A stretch of DNA of 64,000 nucleotides from positions 8,379,085 through 8,443,084 of the forward strand of contig NC_053116.1 in assembly GCF_010015445.1 (NCBI RefSeq). Direction: 5' to 3'. Both the position numbers and the translations under genes were made by a program. Origin of the DNA: Perca fluviatilis. Its lineage: Eukaryota; Chordata; Actinopteri; Perciformes; Percidae. The notes under the pieces are model-generated. The model ran no database searches, was not told where the DNA came from, and saw nothing but the letters and a program-made list of their open reading frames with translations. Of this stretch, positions 1-13,300 are shown in pieces; the first letter of the stretch is position 1; each line of letters starts with the position of its first letter.

Positions 1-793
1 TGGCAGACTGAGCCTATACAATATTTGTATTGTATTCGGATATAGATTTTTTTCAAAATTTAAACTAGTGAAATTAATAATGAATGTTTTATTTAGCAAA
101 ATGACATTGTGTTGTTCTATCCTATCCAATATTTCCTATATTTCTAAGCAGATTTTCAATGATGTATTCTGACAAAATGCCCCCCACCCCCCTGAGCCCC
201 CACTGACTGATTATTGGTCCCCCCCTGTGCCACCCTACTTCAAAAATCCTGGAATCGCCCATGTTCCTTGACGTCCTGTGTCCACCGAACAGCATCAGAG
301 AAAGGCTGATTCTCTCGTCCTAGTCATCTTTTGTTTCTCAATGCATCTAAATATCTAAACTCAGCCGGGTGCTACTGCTCAGCTTGTGCTCTCTGTGAGA
401 CTCTGCTGTGTCAAGTTGTGAGGAGTCTGAATGACCCAGATGTGTCCCCGTCTGACCATTGTGTGCTGCATTGTTGTTTTTCGCTGACATTTCTTTACAG
501 TCACAAAGACAAGTTTCCCATGACATTACACCCAATCTGATGTCTATAAATCAAACTGCTAACGCTGGTCTGGTGGGAAGCAATAATCTCATATCATGCT
601 TGGCACTGTGTTGCTACAGGAAGTTGTAGTTCCTTCCTCATTCTTATTTTTGATTTCTGGGAGCCTGAAAGCAGATGTATTTCCTACTGTTGGCAATGCC
701 AAACCACTTTTGAGCTTTATAATAGACACACATCTTTGACTGATATTTCCCCTCCCCTCCTCCCCCCTCCCCCCCACATATTGTTTCCTCCAG
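1..793. other. Non-coding; probable last intron of pkig
   Basis: I see no coding exon on either strand here. The right end is a long C/T-rich tract (about 748-790) running into CAG at 791-793, which is a good splice acceptor for the exon that follows. The first PKI coding exon, which would carry the conserved RTGRRNA pseudosubstrate motif, is not in the window and should lie to the left. Confidence 0.5.
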
Positions 794-876
794 AAGGAGA
801 CCCGGGGGCCTCCCCAGCTCCTGAGGCAGAGGGCTCCACCAGCCAAGATGCCCAGGGAGGCGGAGGCCCATCCTAA
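794..876 (+). CDS. pkig: Protein kinase inhibitor (PKI family), terminal coding exon, probably pkig
   Basis: PKI proteins are small inhibitors of the cAMP-dependent protein kinase catalytic subunit and also export it from the nucleus. This piece encodes only the disordered C-terminal tail. After the acceptor at 792-793 two bases (AA) complete a split codon, then 26 codons run from GDPGASPAPEAEG to GGGGPS and end at TAA 874-876. The low-complexity tail rich in Gly, Ser, Glu and Gln resembles PKI C-termini. The main argument is synteny: PKIG and ADA are convergent neighbours in human, and ada converges on this exon here. The inhibitory N-terminal part lies outside the window, so the assignment rests on tail composition, a clean exon structure, a downstream poly(A) signal and position. 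A different gene with a similar tail cannot be excluded. Confidence 0.55.
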
Positions 877-1530
877 ACTCAAAAAGCCAGAGGCCGAATG
901 GGGAGGGGGTGACGGGAAGGAGTGCAAAGTAGAGAGGAAGCAAGTGAAAGTGGTGAGACATGGAGAAAGGAAAGAGGGAGCGTATATCGGTTGTCCTATC
1001 TGGACACGAGGACACCTTCGCTCACTGCCAGCCTGTTTTGGAGCTTCAGCGGCCCAAATGTACGCCTTCTCTTTGGATCCGATTGTAACACACATAGCAG
1101 AACGGAACAGAGTAGAACTGACAGCCTAAGATGCTGCTCTCTTGCTTCATTCTCTGTTGGACATTTAGATTCCCGACGAGACAAAGAAAGCACAGAAAAC
1201 CTTGCATTTACGTCTGGTGAAGATGGACTGAGCTGAATTCATTTCTAACACTCGAAACATTTGTTCCAACCTGAATATGGAACTGTGTCACAGAGGTCGT
1301 AGTCATAATCATCCGTTTGTCAGTTTTTTTTTTCTTTCTATGTACGCGTGTGTGTTTGTGACTCTCTTGTCCTTTTGTCTTTTTTTTTTTTTTTATTCTT
1401 TTTTTTTTTTAGTAACAAAACATAGTCGCCATTATACTGTCGTGTACGGACTTCATATTTATTGCTTAATGTTCGGTGATAACTTTGTGATAGCAATTTT
1501 CTTTGTGTAATAAAAAAAAACTGTATGAAT
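877..1530 (+). other. pkig: Probable 3' UTR of pkig
   Basis: This follows the TAA at 874 without a further coding exon. It contains T-rich runs at 1381-1410 and ends near a canonical poly(A) signal. Short open frames in it have no recognisable protein similarity. Confidence 0.45.
1509..1514 (+). terminator. AATAAA polyadenylation signal for pkig
   Basis: AATAAA is followed about 20-45 bases later by a TG/T-rich stretch (TGTTTTTGTGTTTT near 1540), the usual downstream element. It lies 633 bases after the pkig stop codon. Confidence 0.5.
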
Positions 1531-1770
1531 TCCTGTCACTGTTTTTGTGTTTTATGCTTGCGAGTGTAATTCGCTTTTCGCACGGGGCGATTTGCAGGTT
1601 TCTGTCGAACGCTGCGGGTCCAGGAGCTGCAGAGTCAAACGGGATTAATGGGTTCAGTTCGCGGAGTCCTTCCAGAGCCATAAATATTATTGAATGCAGC
1701 TTTTTGTGTACATTAGCTTGGCTGCAGGAAGCCAGTGTTTACATTTCCACCTTGCATGGTGCCAATGTTG

Positions 1771-1897
<127 letters not shown>

Positions 1898-2040
1898 AAA
1901 CCGAGCATGACAGAGCAGTTTATCTGTAAGGCTGTGATTCTTTTCATGTCTTAGTGTCAGGCTTGAGCTAATTCCCTCTTTAATAGTAATTACTCGAGAA
2001 GCTGTGTGCTAAAGTGACTTTATATTATAATGAGGATACA

Positions 2041-2090
2041 TACCATACATACATACATACATACACACATACATACATACATACATACAA
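2041..2090. repeat. (ACAT)n microsatellite
   Basis: A tetranucleotide run of about 12 units with one CACA interruption. Confidence 0.85.
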
Positions 2091-2273
2091 GGACTGGGTT
2101 AGAAAAGATATTTGAAATCACTCTAGATTATCGGCTGCAGATACATTTTATAATAGCTTTTATTATGGTCAAAATATGCTCTTATAAGTCATAAATGTGG
2201 CTGTTACAAATGGAATTTTTTTTTTATTAAGTGAAATGAAAAAACATTTAAAATAAATATATACAGTACAGGC

Positions 2274-2795
2274 CAAAAGTTTGGACACACCTTCTCATTC
2301 AATGCGTTTCCTTTATTTTCATGACTATTTACATTGTAGATTCTCACTGAAGGCATCAAAACTATGAATGAACACATATGGAATTATGTACTTAACAAAA
2401 AAGTGTGAAATAACTGAAAACATGTCTTATATTTTAGATTCTTCAAAGTAGTCACCCTTTGCTTTTTTATTAATAAGGGAAAAACTTCCACTAATTAACC
2501 CTGACAAGGCACACCTGTGAAGTGAAAACCATTTCAGGTGACTACCTCATGAAGCTCATTGAGAGAACACCAAGGGTTTGCAGAGTTATCAAAAAAAGCA
2601 AAGGGTGGCTACTTTGAGGAATCTAAAATATAAGACATGTTTTCAGTTATTTCACACTATTTTGTTAAGTACATAATTCCATATGTGTTCATTCATAGTT
2701 TTGATGCCTTCAGTGAGAATCTACAATGTAAATAGTCATGAAAATAAAGAAACACATTGAATGAGAAGGTGTGTCCAAACTTTTGGCCTGTACTG
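2274..2795. mobile_element. Tc1/mariner-type MITE with long inverted repeats (copy 1)
   Basis: The ends CAGTACAGGCCAAAAGTTTG and its inverse flank a 522-base element bordered by TA on both sides, the Tc1/mariner target duplication. The two arms are inverted copies of about 200 bases each (for example CATTGTAGATTCTCACTGAAGG and its inverse), so the element can fold into a long hairpin. No transposase frame remains, so it is non-autonomous. A second copy lies at 7742-8279. On the - strand it carries AATAAA at 2312-2317, downstream of ada. Confidence 0.85.
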
Positions 2796-2797
2796 TA

Positions 2798-3515
2798 CGT
2801 CAAAAGCCTTTGGAGTAATTATGAAATGCAAAAACCACATTCAATCATCTGTGGTTTGTCCATGTATAGGTGACCGTGGTGTGCCCCCTAGTGCTCAAAT
2901 ATAATACTACACTTTTGGTATTGCGCTGTTATACCGGTTTCCCGTTTGGAGGGCAACACGCACACACATTTCTGACACTGGGTTCCCTTACTCTCCCTTA
3001 AAACAAACAATGGTAAACCATATATCCCCCCTCCACCCCCCCATGCTTTCACCCAAAGATGAATGACAAATAACCTCCCCTATCCTCCCCTTACATGCTG
3101 ACAAAGTAAACCCTGATTCTCTTCATGACACCATGATGTAAACACAAGATGAAAACATGTCCAGAGCGTGGTCATATAAACAAAATCTGCTTCATAAACA
3201 CAAGACACTTGCGTGCCCACATTTGTTGCAGCGTTCAGAGCACCGTGACATCCTCTGGATGCTGTACACTAAAGTATTACAAAAGGTATCTTAGATGGAA
3301 TACTCATAAAACACAAGCTGGTAATGTACAGAATATGTGAGGTGAAGGCAGCAGCTATATGGCAAACAGCGTATCTGATATGTTATCCTGCAGGTTTTAT
3401 GTCTGGTTAGGAAAAAGACATTCCATTGTGTCAGGTTGGGGAGATTGAGTGTTCAGAGCGATTTTGTCCCTGGGTTAGGTCCCATTTCCTCCTTAGACTT
3501 CCTTCTTCGTTCACT
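2798..3515 (-). other. ada: 3' flank / possible 3' UTR of ada
   Basis: This is the region downstream of the ada stop codon on the - strand. No canonical AATAAA or ATTAAA is present on the - strand before the MITE at 2274-2795. A CATAAA variant lies at 3396-3401, about 115 bases past the stop. I see no other gene here. Confidence 0.4.
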
Positions 3516-3620
3516 TTAAAAGGCAGTGCTGCATACCATCCCATACGCCTCATACAGTCTGTTGACAAGCTCTTTCTTCTCCTTCTCGGGCAGGAAGCAC
3601 GACTTTGCAGAATTGATGTT
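3516..3620 (-). CDS. ada: ada terminal coding exon 11
   Basis: It encodes [18 protein letters not shown] to [13 protein letters not shown] and stops at TAA (3516-3518). Human splits this C-terminus with a further intron to exon 12. Here the frame reads straight into a stop and gives exactly 363 codons, so I read it as terminal. The alternative is a donor at GTATGC after GGGATG (3535-3537) leading to an unseen exon. Confidence 0.85.
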   Translation of the reverse strand, partial: NINSAKSCFLPEKEKKELVNRLYEAYGMVCSTAF

Positions 3621-5154
3621 CTATAAGACACAAGAAGTCAATACGAGGTCACTTTTAAAGGTCCCATGTCATGCTCATTTTCAGGTTCATGCTTACTATT
3701 TGGGGGTTCTACTAGAACATGTGTACATGCTTTAATGGTCAAAAGACACATTTTCCTCCCTGTCTGAATATACCTGTATCCCCACTCTTGTCTAAAATGC
3801 TCCGTTTTAGCACCTGTCTCTTTAAGCCCCCCTCCCTAAAATAAAATTAAAAAAAAAAGAAGCCCGTTCTGTTTTGATTGGTCAGCATTTCTGGGTCTTC
3901 TGCATCTGCACTCTCTGAGTCTCTGCACTGTCATTGCAGCCGGGGAATGACTGTCACGGCACTTTCTACCTATATATAGTATAGTTGTGACATCACAACC
4001 GTACACAAGTCCTGACGGCTTGTTTAAAGACACAGTTTCTGAATACAGGCTGTGCGTATTTCTCTGTGGATTGAGCATTTTGATAATTTCACTGTGTTTA
4101 TATGAGCATGTGAACCTGCTTTTATAATAAAATTAAAAAAAAGACATGGAAATCTCACTTTTTACAATATGGGGCCTTTAGGGAACAGTTCAGCAATTTG
4201 GGAAATGCTCTTATTTCCTTCTTGCCGAGAGTTAGATTAGAAGATTGATACCACGTTTGTACCAGCTTAGCTTAGCTGAGCCAGTCCAACCTTTAAACTT
4301 TTAGTACAAAGGTAACAAAGATCTTCCCAAGGGAGGTGTTCAGTGCATGTACGGACAACAATTCTTTAACAATGAATCTTTGAACTGAACTGAATCCCTG
4401 TGGTCACTGACAGAATTAGTCAGTGGTGACTGAGTGTTGTTGTCAGCTCAGCTATGAATCACAGTAGGTTACTCCCTCGTTTAAAAGCTCATTAAAAGAC
4501 TGTAAATCCACCGAAACAATCACAATGTGATAACTGTTACAAATAGGCCGCTGGGCTATTAACCCTGTAAACAGAGCTTGTATAGGCTAGTTTTGGACTG
4601 AACTGAAGCAGACAGCGACAGACTGAACATAGTATTGAACTGAAGAAAGTCAGAAACAGCCGATTTGATCGCATGTCTTACAGAAAGAAACAACCGTGAC
4701 AACAAACCTTTGAAGCTCAACTGAATGAAACGATTCAAATCAGCAAAGTGATAACGTCATTTATGCATTATTATGGAACCAACTGCAGTTCTAGGCAAGA
4801 CCCAGCCTTCAATAGCATTCGTGCGCTACGAGTGGCCAGGCGTCCATGCTCTCTCAAGGTAACCGAACCCGATATGTTGAGGCCAATCGGCTATCCTAAC
4901 CTTAACAAGTTGATCGGACTGCTTGGTAGGGCAGGTCTTGCCTAGAACTGCAGTGGGATCCATAATAACACGTAATGCTCAGTCCATACCAGACCTTTGT
5001 AATCACTTCACAAATTGTTAACTCTTTACATTTCTGTGAGTGATTTTTATGTATGTGAGATATATGTGTTTGTTGTATTATGGTTGTCTAAGCTACTGGA
5101 TGCATAAACTTTCCCTCGGGATGAATAAAGTATCTATCTATCTATCTATCTATC

Positions 5155-5202
<48 letters not shown>

Positions 5203-8200
5203 TCTATCTATCTAATTAATTAATTAATTTACCCCTACAGCAGGAGCTTAGCTTAGCTTTGCATAAATACTGGAACCAGGAATAAACAGTTAGCCACCGC
5301 TGGTTGCATGGCAACTTCACAGCGCTGACAAGACTCCAAAAAGTAATGGCTCCTCGACAGGAAATAGTTTTTACACTTACAAACCATCGAGTGGTAACTA
5401 GTGATCTTTAGAGGTGCCAGTGGGCAGATTTTGTTACATTCGGACCGAGACAGGCCCGCTGTTACCTCCTTCAATATCGATCTTCCTACCTTCTCTTAAT
5501 GATCAATCCATATGCAAACCTGATGGGGCCTGGATGCAAAGCACAATTCTTCACACCTTGTTTAAAATACATTACGAATATTAATGATCAAAAGGATCTG
5601 AGGCTTTGGCGCACTTCTTTTACGCCGGCTTTTGTCCCTGCTTTAATTAGCGACTGAGAAAGGCATTGCCATGCACGGGGCATGATCGCCCCATGCTATC
5701 ATCTCCAACCATGTTCAGATGCCTTCATCCTGTGAACCACTGCTGTAATTATTCATGCATTTGATCTCACCAGTCGTTTGAATTCCTCCTCGGTGAATCC
5801 CATGTATTTCTGCGCGGTGTTGTAGTCGAGGTCCAGGGTGGAGTTGAAGATCAGAGGGTCGTCTGTATTCAGGGAGTAGTTCGCCTTGTCCTTCCGGAAC
5901 CTGAACAAAGGACGCGATGAAAATCCAAACCAAAAACTCGATTTAAGCCCCCGATTCTACTTTAATGCAGGTTCATTACCAGACTGTCATGTAAATAAAA
6001 ACGCAGCTCACGTGATGACAGGATGCTTGGTGAAGTCTGGGTCGCAGGCACCTGTCAGCTTACTGGAAACAGGACACATCTGCAAGCAGAACAGCACAGG
6101 CAGCACTGAGAAACCTCATTACTGCCATCTTTCTTCTTCCAGGTGTGATACCAGATGCTCCACTAGAGGTCAGCGTATCACTCTGTTCCTACTGGTAGAT
6201 ACTGTAATAATACATTCTACTATCTTTCTATCATTTCCTGATAAAACAATCCCACTCTGTAATGATCAAAATGATAAGTATGTTGATGAACCGGGCAGAC
6301 TGTGTTTCATAGGTTGGCAGGCGCATTTTTTGCAGAGATTAATAATCTTGTCTGTGATGCAGCATTTTGATGACAACGGTGATCGTTCTGGATAGTTCCT
6401 CACCTCAAAGTGCATGTTCTGAGCCAGCAGTTTTTTGTACAGAACTTGGTCTTCCAATGTATTGTAACCGTGGCCGACCCGTTCAGCTTTCAGCACTTCC
6501 ACGGCCTAAAAGTATCAAGACAAAAAGGTCACGAGGCAAAATGTTATAAAGCATAAAAGAAATCCCTCTGTGTTGTGCGTGTCTGCAGAATGTGCGGGCT
6601 ATTTCTAGACTTGCGACTCGCTGAACTGTCACTTTGACGGATGACTTCCTCGGAGAGCGGCCACCTTTTTATGGAAGTGAGACATTCTTACACTAAAGTG
6701 GTTGAGACCGTTGACTGTAAACAGTTTATGGTTGAGACACAGCAGCTGAGATGGACACAAACGGTAGAAAAATAATAATGCATCTATACTAGGGGTGTGA
6801 ATCTTCACTGGTCCCATGATCTGATTACGATTATTCTGTCAACGATTCGAATCGATAGGTCTGGGTTAAAATAATCGATTGTTTGAGTGATCAGATATCG
6901 AATAAAAAGTGCTCATATTATGCTTTTAGGCTTTTTCCCTTTCCTTTATTGTGTTATATATCTTTTTTGTGCATGTTATAGGTTTACAAAGTGAAAAAGC
7001 CCAAAGTCCACCCCAAAGGGACTTACCATCTCCAACAGAAAACACTGTTCATAAACTGCTCCAAACAGCTCTACTGTAGTCCAGCCTTTACTTCAGAGAC
7101 AAACATGGTCACTTTGTAACACACGTTATAATGCTCGCCTAGCTGCTAGCATGGCACGCCCTCATACTCTGCTTCTGACTGGCTAGTAGTCCTTACCTAG
7201 CTACTGCGCATGTGCGACTCCCAACAAAGATGGAACAGAAGTGAGATGCCTCACTCGGTAGCTAAAACAGAGAGCTCAACACACAGGGTGAAAAGAGGAG
7301 CTGCAGCAATGTGCAGTAAAACAAAAATATATATATTTTTTTTTTAATTAAACCACGTAAACTTATTCTGGTACAACCTCTAAATACAATTATGAACCTG
7401 TAAATGAGAATAATATGAGCTACTTTAATATATGCCTATTTCACCATGGATTTGGTGAATTGAACCCCCTTTTTGAGGGTCAATTCTTAATGTGAACATT
7501 AACCTGGTGCATTATAAAAAAATAAAAATATTTGAGGGTTGATTCTTGCTTGTACAACTTACAGCAGATGTTCTCTGAGAATCTCTTTTATATCCAAGCT
7601 AAATTGGTATTGTTACTGAAAAATCCTTAACCTAATTGATCTAAATGGGAAATGTAATCGAATCGGGATGTTGGGAATCGGAATCAAATCGTTTCAAGCA
7701 ATCATTGGTTAACCCAGCCCTACACCCGTATACTGTATGTACAGTACAGGCCAAAAGTTTGGACACACCTTCTCATTCAATGCGTTTCCTTTTTATTTTC
7801 ATGACTATTTACATTGTAGATTCTCACTGAAGGCATCAAAACTATGAATGAACACATATGGAATTATGTACTTAACAAAAAAGTGTGAAACAACTGAAAA
7901 CATGTCTTATATTTTAGATTCCTCAAAGTAGCCACCCTTTGCTTTTTTTATTAATAAGGGAAAAACTTCAACTAATTAACCCTGACAAAGCACACCTGTG
8001 AAGTGAAAACCATTTCAGGTGACTACCTCATGAAGCTCACTGAGAGAACACCAAGGGTTTGCAGAGTTATCAAAAAAAGCAAAGAGTGGCTACTTTGAGG
8101 AATCTAAAATATAAGACATGTTTTAAGTTATTTCACACTTTTTTGTTAAGTACATAATTCCATATGTGTTCAGTCATAGTTTTGATGCCTTCAGTGAGAA

Positions 8201-10099
8201 TCTACAATGTAAATAGACATGAAAATAAAAAGGAAACGCATTGAATGAGAAGGTGTGTCCAAACCTTTGGCCTGTAGTGTAGGTGCTTGTGTGCTCCTTT
8301 GTGCATTTGTTGTCTAGTTCACTGGAATCTCCCACACAGACTTGAACCTTCAACTGGCCAACGTCTTGTTTCTGTTGGCTCTCTGCCTGTAATAACAGTT
8401 TACTGATTTCTGTTGTCAGTGCGTGACTTCATTGTTTAGTTGGATTGCTGTAGCAAATAAGCCCTCACATAACAGCCCCGTGCCGAAATGTCTGGTGTTA
8501 TTGTTGAACGGCTTACCTCCTTCACTGAAGACGACCGGCCCACCTCTCCTGCGTGAACGGTCCTGTGGATCCCACAGCGCACTGCTTCCTGTCAACAACA
8601 TCGATCAGGAAACCCGTCAGCAAACAAACAACACAGCCCAACATCTGGCTTTCACATCTGCGATACTGCAGCACCTAGTGAGGCCCCGCTTATCATTTCG
8701 ACAGGGTGTGTGTGCACACCAGCTTTGTTTGCTTTGGTACTTGGAGCTCCACTTAAAGGTACAGTAAGTGTTAATCCAATACACTTTTTGTCAAATTCAG
8801 TGAATATCTCCTCCAGGCCACCCAGCTCTCTATATTTTCTGTGTGCGTTAAAAAAACAAACGGTGTAAATACACAGCTCTGGCTGGGGGGGCAAGCATTT
8901 GAATGTGCTGGGTGGGGGGGTGGGGGGAGGGGGTTGTATTTGTTTGGCAGTTAAGTTCAAAGATCAACAATCTTTGCGCAGAATCACTTACCGCACCTTT
9001 TTAAATAAAGAATGAAATGGATATTTTCCTCCTAGAGGGCACGCCTCTGGTTTGATCAACTTGTTTTCATCTTGGCATTCTTAACCTTGGACACACCAAG
9101 CGTGGGCTGCTTAATCTGCAGGTATATCGAGATCACGTAATTATGACGATAACCCTGAATATTAGCGTGGACTCTGCTCTCGGAGTTCTGCTTCGTGTTA
9201 ATAATTGAAGCATGTTTTATTTTCTTCATCAATATCGATTCAGCATGACAGGATTTCAGAACCTCTCCACACTGTGGATGGTGAAAACGCCATCTCTGGA
9301 GAACTGAATATGATATAGTACTGTATGCGTTATATACTGTAGTTGTATGGTAATAATAATAATAATAAAACCAAATATTACACAGTGCTATACAAGGAAA
9401 ATAGACTGTACGCATACCACATGAGGAGAGTCAACCCTAAATTTGACTAAACAATCATGAAAATGTATTTCATACACATAAATACACATGCAGACACAAT
9501 AACCAGAATTAAATAAGGTTGTAAAAAAAGCCTTTTAATGAAAATCAATTTCAAAGGGTGTAGTACAGTGTAATTTGAACTGGGTTATTAAAGGTCCCAT
9601 GGCATGAAAATTTCACTTTATGAGGTTTTTTAACATTAATATGAGTTCCCCCAGCCTGCTTATGGTCCCCAATTGGCTTGAAATGGTGATAGGTGTAAAC
9701 CGAGCCCTGGGTATCCTGCTCTGCCTTTGAGGAAATGAAAGCTCAGATGGGCCGATCTGGAATCTGCTCCTTATGAGGTCATAAGGAGCGAGGTTACCTC
9801 CCCTTTCTCTGCTTTGCCCGCCCAGAGAATTTGGCCCACCCATGAGAGAGACATCATGGCTTTCAAACGAGAAAAGTGGCAGTTGGTCAAGGCCACACCC
9901 CCACCCTCCACTCTCCTCCTCAATAGCTACAGACACAGAAATGGCACATCCTAAGGAAAGCTCATTGTGGGACTGGCTCTAGTGGCTGTAATTCTGCACC
10001 AAGGCTGAATTTCGGGAAAGAGACTTCAGATACAGTATTAGGGACCCCCAAAGTATAAAAAAAAAAAACCCCCAAAAAAAGAATAGGGGGCCCCCACCA

Positions 10100-10133
<34 letters not shown>

Positions 10134-10137
10134 AGGC

Positions 10138-10178
<41 letters not shown>

Positions 10179-10250
10179 GAACACAAAAAAATATAAAAAA
10201 AAAAAAACAAAAAAAAAATAAAAAAAAAACAAAAAAATAAAAAAAAAAAA

Positions 10251-10340
<90 letters not shown>

Positions 10341-10350
10341 AAAAAAAAAA

Positions 10351-10389
<39 letters not shown>

Positions 10390-13300
10390 AACAAAAAATA
10401 AAAAAAAAAAAAAAAAAAAATAAAAAAAATATAAAAATAAATTTAAAAAAAAAAAAAAACATATAATAAATATTTAAAAAAAATAATAAAAAAAAAAAAT
10501 AAATTATAAAATATTAAAAAAAAAAAAAAAATTATAAAAATATTTATATTAACCACTAAGGTCTATATAAAAGAGACTTCAGATACAGTATTAGGGGACC
10601 ACTAAGGTCTATATAAAAGAGACTTCAGATACAGTATTAGGGGACCACTAAGGTCTATATAAAAGAGACTTCAGATACAGTATTAGGGGACCACTAAGGT
10701 ATATATAAAAGAGACTTCAGATACAGTATTAGGGGACCACTAAGGTCTATATAAAAGAGACTTCAGATACAGTATTAGGGGACCACTAAGGTCTATATAA
10801 AAGAGACTTCAGATACAGTATTAGGGGACCACTAAAGTCTATATAAAAGAGACTTCAGATACAGTATTAGGGGACCACTAAAGTCTATATAAAAGAGACT
10901 TCAGATACAGTATTAGAGGACCACTAAGGTCTATATAAAAGCATCCAAAGAGCACCATGTCATGGGACCTTTAAGAATGTATGACTTTATTGTCCACCTT
11001 AGTGGATATTTGTCTTTGGCTTCTCCAAAACATTAAAATACAACCATGGCATCACAAGTTATGAAACATAAAACGTACAACAGATGTGCAATGTGTCATG
11101 GTTGCGATTTTCTGTTCTAGTTTTTCCGGTTTTATTTTTAAGCGGGCGGGCGGGCGGGCGTGTCTCGGTGTTCCAGTTTATTTTGTTCCCTGGTCTTTTT
11201 GGAACTATTTTAGCAGGACTCTTTTTGTTGTAACCCTTTTATTTATTAAATCTTTGAACGCAACACTGCTCTGTCGTCTCTTCATTTGGGGGTCCGCCAT
11301 TTCTCTAAATCCTAACACAATGAGCAGAAACAGCAGCAGCAGCAGGTGGAAAGGAGGCAGGTTACCAGACTAGAGAGAGAACACATTTCAAATACTTGGG
11401 TCTTCCCAGTCATTGTGCATTCAGTGCCTGTACGGCATGAGGAATTAAAGACCTCTTATAAATATTCCGGCTCACCCTCGGGACCCTGAATCGACAGCCA
11501 GATGGGAGCAACTCAAACTCTGAGTTTAGTGGGTGTGAGGCGTCTACAGATTAGGGATGGACTATTTATCGGCCCTGGCCGATAATCAGGACGTTTATTT
11601 TGGCAGTTTGCCTTATAACCGATCACATTAATGAATTAAAAAGTGGTCTACTTTGGCCCGGCTACAGCTCTGTGTCTGTCCCTATGCTCCAGTTATATAT
11701 TCTTTTTGAAATGAACGTTTACTGTAGTTAAATTTAGTATTTTTTATTTGTCACAATAACATTTACTAAAGATTTTTTTATGCAAGACATACACTTATTT
11801 TTACGCTGTGGTATTGCTATTTGTGTTGGAGTTTGTAATTTTTACTAAAAGATTTTCATTTTGACTTTAAATGCATATCGGTTCCAAATATATCGGTTTC
11901 ATGAACTACTAATCAGTCCTTCCAGAAAAATGCGGAGTTTTTTTGTGATTGTTGTGGGCAAAAATCCTTGATTATGCGTCCCTTTTTCTTAAAAAATGCG
12001 ATGGAATATGCGGGATATTTATGCAATTTTATTTGATGAAATTGCGGGAACTTGCACAGATTGCGGGAACTTGCAAAAACTGCGGTTTGATGAAAAAGAT
12101 TTTTAAAAGAGTGATTCCCCCAACACCCTGCTTTTTTTTTAAAACTATATTTCAAAAAATAGTTTACAGATATTCAGTCATCGCAATACGTAAACAAATA
12201 AGATACAAAAATATATACAAATAATATAATTAAAATCATAATATATATGAAAGTACAAATAAAAGTAATAGTCTAAACTGAGGGAAATAAAAGATACAAA
12301 AGAGACAGACTTTCAAAAAGCGTTAAGACAGCAGGAGCACTTAAACAAAGAGATTTGAGTAGACATCAGATATTAAGATAGTTTTTGTTATTGGATACCA
12401 ACTTAAATTGTCAAACTGTCAAATTCAACCTCCAACACGATGATTTTCGATGATGTTCACGTCGTGTAATTACGTCACTTCATAACGTTCCCATGGCAAC
12501 AGGGGAAAATGGCTGCTCGTGTGTGAAGTAAACGCAACGTTTTTTCAACTTTCTGCTAAGATATATGTGACTTTTTTGCAACGAAAATGCGGGGATTATG
12601 AAATCATGCAAGCCCCGCATATTTCGCGCGGAAATTGGTAATTTACAGCCCGGTCTCATGGAAGTTCGTGTAAATGTGACGTTATTTGAATCTATTGATA
12701 CGTGTTTACGGAGACGTTTTTGTTGTTTTTTACGTGGTGGACAACACGAAAATGTAAGTAATGTATTTCAATGGGAAGCATATTTTGTGGCCACAGCACG
12801 AAATTGTAGGGAGTAATATAAAAAGCCGAAAATCCACGTAGGGAGGTTGGTCGGGGTGGTGGATGGGTCAAACAACACAGTTTCCCGGGGATGGCGTCCC
12901 TGCGTGTGGCGTTTTGTCCCGCGTGTTACTGTGGCGCGTATCCTGGCATTTAAGGCGCCCTTTCCCCGGCGTTTAAGGCGCCCTTTACCCGTAAGTTTTT
13001 TCCTAAACCCAACCTCCGCCATCCCGTTATTGTGGGGCTTCCCCAGCGGGGCCCGCTGGCCGTCTCGGCTTCCGGCTTATGGAGCCGCCCTTTCGGCCGC
13101 CTCGGGCGTGTCCCCAGGGCGCTGTCCCCGGCTTATGGAGCGACCTTTTCGGCCGCCTCCCGGCGTCCTTTCCCCGAGAAAATAATGTGACACTTACACG
13201 TAAAAAACGAGAAAAACGTCTCCGTGAACACGTATCAATAGATTAAGAATAACGTGGACATTTACACGAACTGCCGTGAGACCGGGTTGTAATTTATGCG

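Larger units (their letters stand above)
9602..10970. mobile_element. TTAA-flanked element with internal 46-bp minisatellite
   Basis: The ends AGGTCCCATGGCATG and CATGTCATGGGACCT are inverted repeats bordered by TTAA (9598-9601 and 10971-10974), as for piggyBac-like MITEs. Interior 9602-10010 matches the element at 15378-15715 in inverted orientation. From about 10016 it turns into a 46-base tandem repeat that is interrupted by an A-rich tract. No transposase frame. Confidence 0.75.

Noticed and set aside
5131..5229. Possible CRISPR-like or regularly spaced array
   Set aside because: It is a simple TATC microsatellite; no spacer structure exists in this or in the 46-bp and 175-bp arrays, and the genome is vertebrate.
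8416..8601. 61-codon - strand frame at ada exon 7
   Set aside because: It is a different phase of the same DNA; the HAGE catalytic motif appears only in the phase joined by splice sites.
9962..10462. Long open frames rich in Phe on the - strand
   Set aside because: They are the translation of the A-rich tract, not genes.
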